Assembly: GCA_950295325.1 (NCBI GenBank)
Contig: OX485804.1
Coordinates: 27,714,001-27,778,000, forward strand
Source: Polytrichum commune
Lineage: Eukaryota > Streptophyta > Polytrichopsida > Polytrichales > Polytrichaceae
DNA: 64,000 bases
Reading direction: 5' to 3'
The first letter of the stretch is position 1. Every line of letters starts with the position of its first letter. This document shows positions 38,450 to 49,356 of the stretch, one piece after another. The notes beneath the pieces were generated by a model. That model was not told the origin of the DNA, searched no databases, and worked only from the letters and a program-made list of their open reading frames with translations. The translations under genes and the position numbers were made by a program.

Positions 38450-39925
38450 CTAGTGATCAGGGAGAATGCATGTTTGGGCATGCATAATCGGTTGAGATCC
38501 TGGTATTTGCAAGGCAAACTGCTTACATGTTGACATCCTCCAGTTTTCCTTTATTAAATTGGGGAATATTCTCTAAATGCCTCTAAAATGATCGGTAATT
38601 TTCCTGTAGTCTTGATGAACTTCAACTGGTTATTTCTCAAACTCATCCAGTTCACCTACAACTAACTGCCGCTTCTCCCTGATCATTGTGGCTGGCTAGT
38701 GGTTGGGGAGATTTTTGAGCATTCATAATCGGTTGAGATCCTAGTGTTTGCAAGTCCAACTAGTCACATATTGACATGCATCCTCCGGTTTTCCTTTATT
38801 AAATACGGGTATATTCTATAAATTCCTCTAAAATGATCCGTAATTCTCTTGCAGTCTTAAACTTCTTCAACCAGTTAATTCTCAAACTCAACCGGTTCAT
38901 CTGCAACTAACTGCCGCTTCTCCCTGATCATTGTGGTAGGTGGACCACTGGGAGAGTCGACGACTCATACCAGGGCCACATCGAAATACTCAACAGCTCC
39001 AGTCACCAAAAAGCCCAGCCCTACGTATTCTCCGGAAATACAGGGCTGGGATTTCAGATGGCTGGAGCTACTGGTTGCAGGCTACCCGCCTGCTTCCAGC
39101 CACTCCAGTAGCTCCAACCATCTGAAATCCTAGCCATGTATTTCCGGAGAATACATAGGGCTGGGCTTTTTGGTGTGGCCCTAGTATCACTTCACTTCAC
39201 TTCACTACCGTGTTGTTATTATACAGAGTAGACAAAAAAACGTGCATGCAAAGGCAGCCGCAATGCCAGAATGAAGGGAAAACTCCAGGCTGGAGCTAGC
39301 TGAGGGATCAGGGGCTGTAGTTTGTACTGGGTTTGTCCTCCGTTCCCTCAGACAAAGTAAGACCTGTGCTCACAAAGATAAGGTACCTAACCTTATCTTC
39401 CCTTTGGCTTACCAGGTCCAGCCTCCCGCGGCCAAGGGCATACCTGCAAATTAGAATGCCCGAATTCTAATACTATCCGCTGCCATGGAGAATACTCGTA
39501 AACTTATGGAAAGTGAAAGCGCCTCTATTTATGAGCAGCCACCCGCACACACACAAGTTTGGAACAAGAGGGTTTCATTAAAAAGCCTGTCTTGGACTGG
39601 AGAGGTGAAACCGGATGTTTTGAAACTTGTGGTCATGTTGCATGTGCAAATGAGCTGCCGTTTTTATTAGTTTAGTGATATGTGTAAGGTTAGGTCTCAC
39701 GCACTTCGAAGCAACGACTGGGGAGAACCGGTAGTTAGTTGCAGATGAACCGGTTGAGTTTGAGGATTAAGTGGTTGAAGAAGTTCAAGACTGCAGGAGA
39801 ATTATCGATCATTTTTGAGGAATTTAGGGAATATACCTAAATTAATATAGAAAAATTGGAGGATGTCAGCATGTAACTGGACTAGGATCTCGACTGATTA
39901 TGCCCAAAAATCTCCCTGATCACTG
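38450..39925. mobile_element. Nested foldback (long inverted-repeat) element
   Basis: Ends are (c)tagtgatcagggaga at the left and tctccctgatcactg at the right. The left arm is itself a tandem duplication of about 235 bp (38,470-38,700 and 38,705-38,936: cataatcggttgagatcct, acatgttgacat.ctcc, aatgatcggtaatt, cttcaac..gtta, tctgcaactaactgccg). One inverted copy of that unit forms the right arm (39,693-39,925). The centre holds the 71-bp hairpin at 39,004-39,175 and about 500 bp of unassigned sequence. No transposase. A 31,555-32,060 relative exists. Confidence 0.6.
39004..39175. repeat. 71-bp near-perfect hairpin (possible small-RNA precursor)
   Basis: Arms 39,004-39,074 and 39,105-39,175 are inverted copies, identical at 67 of 71 positions by eye, with a 30-base loop that can itself pair (gcaggc/gcctgc). 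The stem includes aagcccagccct and ttctccggaaatac. The flanks agggccaca (38,972) and tgtggccct (39,174) extend the inverted pairing, with a 20-base insertion in the left flank. Length and pairing fit either a young MITE or a miRNA/siRNA hairpin precursor. Transcription is not shown by sequence. Confidence 0.65.
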
Positions 39926-41300
39926 CTTTGGAGTCGATTAGTTTACAGATAAACTAGAGTGTTGATTTTAAGCGTGTATAACCTAGTTTTGCATTCTCAT
40001 TGGTTCCCAACATGGTGGGTTGTGTTGTCCCCCCCCCCCCAACCTTTTCAAGAGCTAGTAGTCTAGTGGGGAGGCAACTCCATGTTCCCAAGTGCTAGTT
40101 TATAGGAGTATCAACTATTTTGTTTAGCTCCCAAAATGCTAGGACGGTGGTGTCAGTGGGGGAAATTGGTTGTTTCAGAGCATGTGTGGCGTCCCCTTCA
40201 AGGGGGAGGTGTTTCTATGTTCCTACCTCCAACCATTCCTTGGGTGGGTTTTCAAGGTTTCCTGGAAAAACAAGCAAATTTGTTGAAGTGGCTACTAATG
40301 AAGGTTTGGTTTTCATGCATATAATGTGTCGGCTGTTAAGTTACAAGTGAAGGAGTTTCAACTTCTCCAATGTCAGCAAAGCTTTGGATGTATGGAATCT
40401 TCCATATGGAACATGGGAGTTGATATACGGGAGAGTAAACTTTGTTTGTCGTCAAACATGTAAGTTGGGATGTGATGGTCATCTCATTTACTCATATTGG
40501 ATGTTGCATGAGTGGATTGATTGAACCTTATGCTTTCATAAATGAAAATAATTAATATAGTTTCAACACTATGGAATATAACATGCAAGGTTTTGATGAT
40601 CAGATTATGTAAGTCAAATTCATTCCACACCAGCTTGATTTTGCAAGTCAAATTCATTTGCTCAAATCAAAGTCAATTTCTTCAGTTTGGGAATAGAGGG
40701 GCGGTTGACCCTCTTAATGCTTCAACTTCTGCTTATAGTGGTGTTGACCACCAATTCTCATACTCTAGGGGGGAATTAGTGGGGTGGGGTTAGGGGGTGT
40801 CACATTTTTGTCATCTAGTGGTTTTCGTTGACTTGTGCACTGAGTTGTTTCAAAGTTTCCGGTTCCATTTAGATACCACATGCAATAATCACAATAAGAT
40901 ATGGTTACATGAGTTAAGGTTAAGTAGTATTGGTGAATTTAGGCAAGAAGTTACACATTGGGGTGATTTTTCAATTCATCAAATTTACTTAACCCTAACT
41001 TGCCTCGCTATTGTTTTAATTATTGAACCTAGAATGATGTCCTTATTTTAAGCACATAGTTTTGGTGTCCATTCTTAATTACAAACCTTTTCATTAACCA
41101 CTCAAATGCAAGTGATTGCATAAGACTAGTATTTGATTAAGGTCCACATATTTTAAATTTATTTAGCAAACTAAGACTGATGTTTGACATGCTCCCAATT
41201 TCTTTTACATTCATTGAGCCTTGTCAAAGGCAACCTAAAAAGAAGGATGTATTGGTGGGTTATGTAGAGCACTAAAAAACCTCACCCTTTAATCAATATG
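39926..41300. other. Gene-free interval
   Basis: No exon or clear repeat boundary is seen. A ten-C run is at 40,031-40,040. Short open frames at 40,120-40,350 and 40,797-41,051 have no family resemblance. Confidence 0.35.
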
Positions 41301-41319
41301 ACTTATTGTATAGAAGGGC

Positions 41320-41508
41320 CTACATGAATAATATGGTGATGAAATTGGCTGAGAGCCCAATTATGTTATGTCGTTACTCTACACTTGAAGGCATGTGAAA
41401 AAAATTCTTTATAATTTCAATTCTCTATGATATGGCTTTTTGGTGAGTTCCAAGAGCCCTCACAATTTCACGGTCACAACCCTTGCCCATAGTGTAAAGT
41501 GGCCCTAA
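41320..41508. repeat. Diverged fragment of the Tourist-like family
   Basis: The right part (ctctcacaatttcacggtcacaa, cccatagtgtaaagtggccctaa) matches the end of the GGGCCACTTCACAC elements, including GGCCC followed by TAA. The left part (tgaatag/ataatatggtgatgaaattggctgagagccc, ctctacacttgaagg) is only loosely similar. Confidence 0.45.
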
Positions 41509-41654
41509 GATTCACAAACATGAGCTCATGAAAATTGTGAGGGCTACTTAGTCCAAAATCACATTCAACAATTCATCATTCATTTGAGATTAAGACCTTT
41601 AGGAGTTTACGTACAACGATGTTTTAGAAAAAATTGAGTACATAACTTCTTCCT

Positions 41655-42630
41655 TGTTCACTCCTTACACTATTTGCGAAGGGCCCGACTAGATGCCTAG
41701 AGGTCTCAAAGTGTCATGTCCGCCATTAATTGCCAATATGATATTATTTGTCAACTTAAGTGATTTTTCTAAGTGAAAAATCATTTACATTATGACGTTT
41801 AGCATAGATTGTTTTGTGCAATTATTGACCATACTAATGGCAAGTGTCATGTGAACACACTTTAGTAGGCAAGAGGAAGATATTCTTGAGCATATTAATG
41901 TCAAGTGTCTTTTGTGCATACTTTAGTCAACTTTGTAAATTGTTGTGGTACATAGGCATAAGGTAGACATACCAATTTCCAATAACTTAAGCAATTTTGC
42001 ATAAGTGTGGTACATGTGTGATAATGGAATGCTTTTTTACAAGCCTAGAGATTGATATCACGATGTCTCACAAAAAAGTCATAATTTATTTTGAAGTATT
42101 GAAATAATAGTAAATTTCAAAAAGGTGAGATTCTTTCCCAACCCATATTCACAACATAGGGTGACCTATTTTTAATGACGGGTAGACGAAAACTTGAATA
42201 CAATCAATGCTCTTTCCAAGGAACCCAAATCCATGCCCTTTTAACTTTTTCCATGATGATGAACTCCTCAATGGTTATAACTCCTCTCTCACTTGGTCAC
42301 TACCTATTTTCAACATTCCAAATTAGAAAATGATGGCCAAATGTGTGAAACTTCATAGCTTCAGGGTACCCTTTGTATCAAGATTTGGAGGGGGGGGGGG
42401 GGGGGGGGAGGTTTATCGGAAATGGGTCTATTTGCCATACACCTCATAAAACTTTTGAACATACTCATGCCAAGATATTAGTCAACACACTTGAAATGCC
42501 ACGTGTCATGAGGTGACATTGATGGTGAGGTTGTTGATCACTAGTGTAACCTAGCATACGCCTCAAAATAGGGCAAGTGACGCTATTACGCATGTGAGAC
42601 TAAAATTATACCATAAACATTGTAGTGCTT
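41655..42630. mobile_element. CTACACCGTTTATG-family element, copy 2 (reverse, diverged)
   Basis: Matches 1,255-1,904 on the opposite strand: cactatttgcgaag, tagatgcctagaggtctcaaagtgtca, aattgccaatatgatatta, aagtgtcatgtgaacac, then at the right catgccaagatattagt, gtgtcatgaggtgacattgatg, gttgttgatcactagtgtaacctagc, taatac-type and ccataaacattgtagtgc. It is longer than copy 1 and has an internal run of 22 Gs (42,388-42,409). Confidence 0.55.
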
Positions 42631-43515
42631 GAAAACCTTAGGTCACAAATTTGGGCTTTGGATACAATGGCTGACTTGTAGAACAATCCTTAAGCTTTTT
42701 GCAAGAACAGATAGTCTATTCACTGTACAAGGAAGAGTCTGCTTACAATGTAATGTTGTCATGACACATTTAAAATCTCAAAACTGGAAATATAGTTCAT
42801 AGACTCAAAGTAATAAACATAATATTGTGTATAGAAGTCCTAAAAACACACCAGTACAGAATAGAGTTCAAACAATAAACCTAAACAAATGTTACAAAAA
42901 AGGATGCATATTCTTATGCAGGAATGAAAACTTGCAGGCCGGATAACAGTCTGTGTATTATTACTTTACACTTCAAACGCTTGTCAGTTCTTGTCGTCAA
43001 ATGTTATTTCAGAGTTGGCAAAATTATGATCACTTTAGATCAAATACTGAATGTCCCCAGGAGTGAGCTTAAACTAGATGTGTGCATCCCAGCCACTGCA
43101 AAGATCAAGCTTAGATCAAGGGTTGTTGGTTTTGATTTGAACCTCTGTGTACTTACAAGTCTCATCACATATTCAACTGCAAAAGAATCTCCGACATCCT
43201 CCACATCACTCACTCCGACATACTCCACAACACTCGCTCCAACATTCGGCGTTCTCACCCAAGAGTTTTGACCCAACAAGGGTTCCTATTGTTGAAAAAA
43301 TCCACTCTTATGCTTACATTTCTCATCACTTAAATCCTCATCACAGATTCAGCTCAAATGAAGCTCCGACATGCTGCATTCTCACCCAGGAATACAGACC
43401 CCAATCTGTGACTAAGGTGCCCATCCCAAGCTGGTATAATAACAATATGTACATACTTTTTACAGTTGAAAGTCACTGTCCCTCTCTAGCTGCTAGTACC
43501 AGGAGGCATAGTACA

Positions 43516-43853
43516 CTACACTAAATATTGTATTTAGTGTCACCGATTCTATTTGCCTTGTTCAATACTAATTGTAAATCGCCCATGTAGTGTCAACAAC
43601 ACTAGATGTAAACCTACCATTGTTTGTCATTCCTTGTCAAAAAAATTGGGCATTATAAATTTACAATGTTGTAATTTAATGCCACTTGCTAAGTGAATTT
43701 TCATCCAAATTTCAATCACCCATGACAATATTTTACTACAGAAATGTTAGGATGCAGAATATCCTGTACTTGTAAAGTTGGGATGACAGTACTTGTAAAC
43801 TTATTCATAAGAAGTAAAATACCATATGACACTGAATACAATATTTAGTGTAG
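43516..43853. mobile_element. CTACACTAAATAT-family MITE, copy 4
   Basis: Best preserved copy: left end CTACACTAAATATTGTATTT, right end AATACAATATTTAGTGTAG. Both flanks read TACA (43,512-43,515 and 43,854-43,857), a possible target duplication. The interior matches the copies at 29,604 (same strand) and 37,637 and 57,968 (opposite). It lies 330 bp beyond the stop of the 3-hydroxyisobutyrate dehydrogenase gene. Confidence 0.85.
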
Positions 43854-44184
43854 TACATTGCTCAAACAAGGTTTGAATGAACGCTTTATCCCTCAAAAGC
43901 TGAGAAAGCACTTATCAGCAACTACAACAGAGGGAGGACCCTCCATGGAAATGTAAATATGGCAAATCCAAAATAACCATACAAACACAAACAAGACCTT
44001 CAGACTGTTGCGCAGTGATCTGCATCAGAAAAAAATAATCCCTGACCAACATCATGAGGCCAGATTCGAATTTCTCCTTCCTGTTGACCATATTGACATG
44101 AAAAATCTGGTTCGGTGAAGCACACACCATCATAATCATGGATGGAGATGCTCACAGTGACTCCGGGACAGCATTTGTGAGGTT

Positions 44185-47100
44185 TTATTCTGCTTCACCC
44201 TTATAGTAGTGCTGGAAGATGCTGGAAAAATCCAAGCTGCTATGTCCAGCATTGCAAAGGATAGTGTACCTACAGCACAAGGCAGCAAGTGAATCTTGTT
44301 TGTCCTATTAGTGCAGGTGGAAAATTGAGATGGAAATAATTAATGTGGGCCACTCTAATTGTCTAGTAAGGGTGGAAGTATTGTAGGCCCAACACCCCAG
44401 GTATTCCAACCCACACCTTACATAAAATAAAATAGTCACCCACATCAATTTCACTAGAAAAACAACTAATGTGGCCCTTACTAAGTTTAAACTGGAGGTT
44501 TGACATGGGTTGAAAATTGATGTGGTCCACAACAATTCTCATTATGAGAATCAACGTGGGTTCTAGGGAAATTACTGTGCCCACACTAATATTTTGTGTA
44601 GAACCTGATCCCTCTCAATAACTAGGACCCTAAACCCTAAACCCTTCACATAAATGCTGACACAAGATGCTTAGTGATTGCAATCAGTAAATAAACCTGG
44701 TTTAGCGTTCTTTCACTAAGAAAAATTTGAAAGTGTTTGAATTCAGGAGTAGTCCCATACAGGACGAATGCAAGTGACAGTGTCAAACTAGATCAACTCA
44801 CATTTGTAAAACTTTCATCCCCAAAGGTGTTGCTGCACCAGATTCTTCTGCTGCTGCCAAAGCCAATCCCAAGTCCTTTACCTGTAATACATGAACCTTA
44901 GCTAAACTTGAACTACTCTGTCATCTGTACAATTGGAGAAACAGACCTCATACAACAACAACAACAACAACAGCTGAATAGACCAATTGGAAAAATCGGT
45001 AATGGGAAACATTATGAAAATATGTGAGTTCTGTGTACCATGAATTGGCAAGGGAAACCTCCTTTGTAATCCCTTGAGGCAGGTACGTTGGCCATAACAC
45101 CCGGCACAGGATTGTAGGTGTCACTGCAGGTCAAGCCTCAACATTTTGAAAAGGGTCGCATTAAAATCATCAATAACACCAACAAAAAGTAATGTGATTG
45201 CTGCATCAGTTTGCAGAGGATGTGCATGCATACCAATGTCGGTCTGGTGAACAGGTGAATGTATAGTATCGAGAGTCAACATAAATAAGGGTATCAAAGA
45301 ACCTATGTGCGGGCATCAAAATTGTAACATCAGACAAATATTGATGTGATATATACCGGTTAAAGAATCCCTGTATACCCAAGTTATTATTTGGCTCAAA
45401 ACCATTCTAAATTATATTGATACTAGGGGGATTTTGCCTAGGTATGAAGATTCTTGCATGGTTTATAGACCGGAATGGAATCGAAAACAAAAATACCGTC
45501 AAATACCCATACCCTACTGGTATTAAAAATGTGAAATCCTCATTTTAGATACCCGAATGGTATTAAAAGAAGACGATACGAGATCAACACTGATGCATAC
45601 CTGCTCCAACATCGCGCAGTCGAGGAGTTGAAGATGTTGGAAAGTGTTTTTGCATCAATCCCAAGCTGCTGCCCAAGTGCCAAAGCCTCCGCAACCCCTG
45701 CCATGCTGATGGATAAGGCCAGGTTGTTACACACCTTGGCAGCCTGCTTACATATCAAACACCATTTACATTGAGCACAAAAATCAAAGATTATTATCTT
45801 ATCAATGAGAACTTGCCAAAATTAGCTTCATAGCATTCTTAAGCATGTGAAAGGATGTTCACTTTCAGTTCTAGCTTCAGAAATCAATTTCTAAGAATCA
45901 AGGTCTTGATTGCATAGTCAAGTGGCAAGCTCTCATTTGTAGACACCTCATTATTGTCTATCTACAGACAAAGCCTTCTCCCCTCTACCAGTATTCAACT
46001 GAAGGACCTTGCCAAAAAGAATCTCACTGAGTGTATTCTCACCAAGATGCTTATCTAGGGAGAACGCCCACTACACCACTTAAAAATGCTATGGCTTGCT
46101 AATGGTGCTTAAAGATGAGAAGATTTTCATAACTTGCAAACATTGGCTCCATAGCATTCTTAAGAATGTGAAAAGGACGTTTTCTTTCTATTCTACCTTC
46201 AAAAATGAAATTTCAAAATAAATTTCCAAGGACAGTCAAGTGGCAAGCTCTCATTTGTCGACACCTCATTGTTACCTATCTTTAAACAAAGCCTTCTCCC
46301 ATCTACCAATATTCAACTTAAGGACCTTGCCAAAAGAGTCTCACTGAGTGCATACTCTCCAAGATGCTTATCTTGAGTGTCAATACCAGTTAGGAATGCT
46401 ATGTCTTGCTAATGGTGCTTAAAGATGAGAGGATTTTTATTCTGAAGAAACCCTCAGACAATTCACCACTTATTTAATATGGAAGGCACAGATTGAGAGC
46501 AAATAGAGGAGATTTCAGGATATGCGGATTGCCCTTACAGCACCATTGCCAGTGCCTCCACAATGCACCACCCTTGACCCCATTGCCTGAAGTAAGGGCC
46601 GAGCAGCCTCCACTCCCTCCGAAGGTCCCCCAACCTGCAGGCTAAACAGATTAGGGAAATGTAGCTAATAATTATTCCTCCAGTTTAATGCAGGCCTCAC
46701 CTGATATAGCTATAAATTTAGAGGCTGCAAGCACTCTGACTTTGTACATCTGATCATGACAATTTCTTCACAAGACCTGTATTCGACATTTTGGCCAATC
46801 TGTCCACTTCATCCACAAGTCCTTACACACAGCCTCTAAGGTTGATTTTTGAATGCATAACCAACTAAAAACCTGTAAGATGGACTGTAACTTACCCTAA
46901 ATGCCTTACTTGACATAGCTATAAATCTAGATACCTGCAACCACTTTGACTTGTACGTTTGATCATGACAATTTTTCACAGGATTGAATTTTAAATGGAC
47001 TCCCAACTAAGAATCTGTAAGATGGACTGTACCCTGAACCCTAAAACCAAGGGGAATTGAAAAAAAGTACCATAAATGTGAGAGTTGCAGCTTGCGCACC

Positions 47101-48609
47101 TACGACACCTCCAGAAACTGGTGCATCAAGCAACAGTGGTGCCACCCCAGCTCCAATCCTTTCTGCTTCACGAACAAACTACAACTAGGCAGACATGAGC
47201 ATCCACCAGCACCATCATCATCATCCATCATCATCATATGCATCACAACATTCAGTTCACTTCTATCAGTAGATAATGCCTGCATATGTTTTTGCAGAAC
47301 ATTGATTGATTGGGCTGCCAGAATATGTACTTGAGTGTGTGGAGAGCGTGCACTTTGCAACTTTTGTTGCGAGGGTGCGGCATGTAAGTGGGTCAATGGT
47401 GGATGCATCAATGAGTAGAGATGGACGTATTGCATTTGCAGATCCCAGTAACCCATGCGGTCCTGTGTAGACGTCCTCCACCTGTCATCAAAAGCAGTAC
47501 TCTCCAGATTAATTTAACATGTCCGGTATGACGGATCAAAGTAGTATTGATAGCTCCCTGTCCTTAACATCATCTTCTCAACCCAGAATTTTAGCACACA
47601 GCACATCAATAACAAAATTTAACCCATCAGACTTAGTTGGGAGCTGCATAACAAAGACGAACACCACTGAACCTCTTCGAAACGGGCAAGTATATCCAAA
47701 CTACACCCAATGCTCGGAGAATAGGTATCTAGCTGGAGAGGCAAGTTATTCCATAATGAAAATGCAAAAGACGTGATAGGGAATGAGAGGGTAGGCTTAA
47801 GCGACAGACACAAAGATAATAATGGGAAGGAGCATACATGAGGTGACGATGGCAGCATGGTGATGACCACGTCACTGGCTTCTGCCACTTCTCGAGGACT
47901 TTGGACTGTATTGGCCCCCTTTTCCGCAAAACTCCTCATCACAGCATTATTTCTGGGCAAAGGGCAACATGAACTAAATACATTAGCGACATGGAGGAAA
48001 TGTGAGGGCATTTAGTCCAAGTATGGGAGAGGGATGCGTTTTTCTGGACAATTACTTGCATTACAAGGTGAGATTAGAGAGGACATACTTTGTGTAATCA
48101 TTCAATGATGGAGAATCATGTGCATTCGGGCTTCTGTAGAGAAGTCACATACCTGTCATGGACGGTGAGCCGGTGGCCGGCTTTGAGAAGATTACTGGCC
48201 ATGTGGCCTCCCATGTTGCCCAGGCCGATAAACCCCACATCCTGCAACCCATCCCACCACATCAACAACCGTCACGTTTGATCTGAAGAATTCACCAATT
48301 CAGGAAGTAACAACACATGGCAAATCTCGTGTATCACATATATCATTACATCAAGTTCCCGCACTCCTAGTCTGCATCTCCAGATGCATCTGAATGGGTT
48401 ATCCCTGCAAATAATCTTGCTTAAAAAAAATGCAGAGATTTGCCCTTAACAAGTGTATGTCTTCCATCACGGTGCAAATTCAGGTTGTCGGGTTTTGTGT
48501 ACTTTTTCACCTGAATTATACCGTCCGAACTTGTTGAAGAAAGTTGGCGCCACATTGAAGACCCTACCATCCGCTTCGATCGAACCCACATTTTTCGCAG
48601 AAGCGCCAT
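44185..48609 (-). CDS. HIBADH: 3-hydroxyisobutyrate dehydrogenase, mitochondrial (10 exons)
   Basis: NAD-dependent oxidation of 3-hydroxyisobutyrate to methylmalonate semialdehyde in mitochondrial valine breakdown. Minus-strand exons: 48609-48511, 48241-48153, 47952-47838, 47481-47362, 47178-47071, 46634-46539, 45743-45601, 45123-45039, 44881-44802, 44269-44185; 339 residues, as usual for the family. Residues 1-33 ([14 protein letters not shown]...) form a basic mitochondrial presequence ending SSDGIIQ. Then the Rossmann motif [32 protein letters not shown], substrate loop [17 protein letters not shown], the catalytic-Lys segment (GTGNGA then AAKVCNNL), the [11 protein letters not shown] segment, and the C-terminal [10 protein letters not shown]. 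The donor of exon 4 (AAA|gttgca) is weak and could be shifted by 8 bases. An ATG at 48741 is in frame upstream but would bury the presequence. Confidence 0.95.
44628..44644. repeat. Short interstitial telomere-type motif
   Basis: ccctaaaccctaaaccc, i.e. about 2.5 units of the plant telomere repeat (TTTAGGG on the minus strand), inside the last intron of the 3-hydroxyisobutyrate dehydrogenase gene. Too short to be a telomere remnant; it could be a telo-box by chance. Confidence 0.7.
44951..44972. repeat. (AAC)n microsatellite
   Basis: Seven ACA/AAC units within an intron of the 3-hydroxyisobutyrate dehydrogenase gene. Confidence 0.85.
45840..46440. repeat. Tandem duplication in a HIBADH intron
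   Basis: Two direct copies of about 300 bp (about 45,825-46,125 and 46,145-46,430). Each runs through catagcattcttaag.atgtgaaagga, agtcaagtggcaagctctcatttgt, gacacctcattgtt, aagccttctcccctctacca, aaggaccttgccaaaa, tctcactgagtg, aagatgcttatct and gctatg.cttgctaatggtgcttaaagatgaga. No coding sequence is included. Confidence 0.75.
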
Positions 48610-49356
48610 AGACACCCCCGGAGTCAATTTAAGAGCTCTGAAAAAAGAAAGGAAACTCCACAAACGTAGATTCACCCAATTCTCCAAAAGTCTGCAGGCT
48701 CCCCAAACAGATCCAAACTTATGTCTGCTTGAATCATCCAATACAAAACTCCAAAACTTTCAAGTGGTTAAGTTTCTGCGAAACTCGAAACCAAAAGGGT
48801 AGCACAATTCTAGAGAATGCACGCATGTGGAGTGCCACTTAGACTGCTCGTTTCAAATGCACCCATTACTCCCAAAAAAATCATCAGAATTTCTATGTAT
48901 TGGGTTTGCACCCATAACCTTCCTCGATCGAAGGAATTGCTGGGATGGATGCTGTCAACAAGCGCAAGCTGAGAGATTAGGAGTATTAAAGAGGAGATTT
49001 ATTGAGCAACAAAGGAGACAGGGTTGCACAGAAAAGATGGAGCCTGTTTGCTGATGACATCTACAACGATAGTAATCAAATTCAATTTAAAACCCAACAC
49101 AGACAGGAGCCAGAAGATTTAGTTAAGTTAGTACCAAACCTAATCCTTTCTAAGTAATTTGTGCACAGACTGACTGAATTGCGGCAGCTTCGAAGATTCA
49201 GAACTTGGCTCAACTCAAAATGGAGCAAGAATGCTGGCTCGCCTGGCCTGAAAGCTACAAATCTCATAATTTGCTAACTCCAATTCCTAACTTGCACACT
49301 TCAGATTCCAGATCAAAATCGAAATGCTCATAATGAGATCCTTAATTCGGTGAATC
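48610..49356. promoter_or_regulatory. Shared divergent 5' region of HIBADH and the NYC1/NOL-like gene
   Basis: About 750 bp separates the two opposite start codons. The HIBADH leader occupies its left end (in-frame sequence upstream of the chosen ATG to 48,741). No exon is recognised, and no TATA box is convincing on either strand. A bidirectional promoter is an inference from the head-to-head layout. Confidence 0.4.

Noticed and set aside
44628-44644. Telomere-type repeat as a sign of a chromosome fusion point
   Set aside because: Only 2.5 units within a gene intron; too short to carry that meaning.
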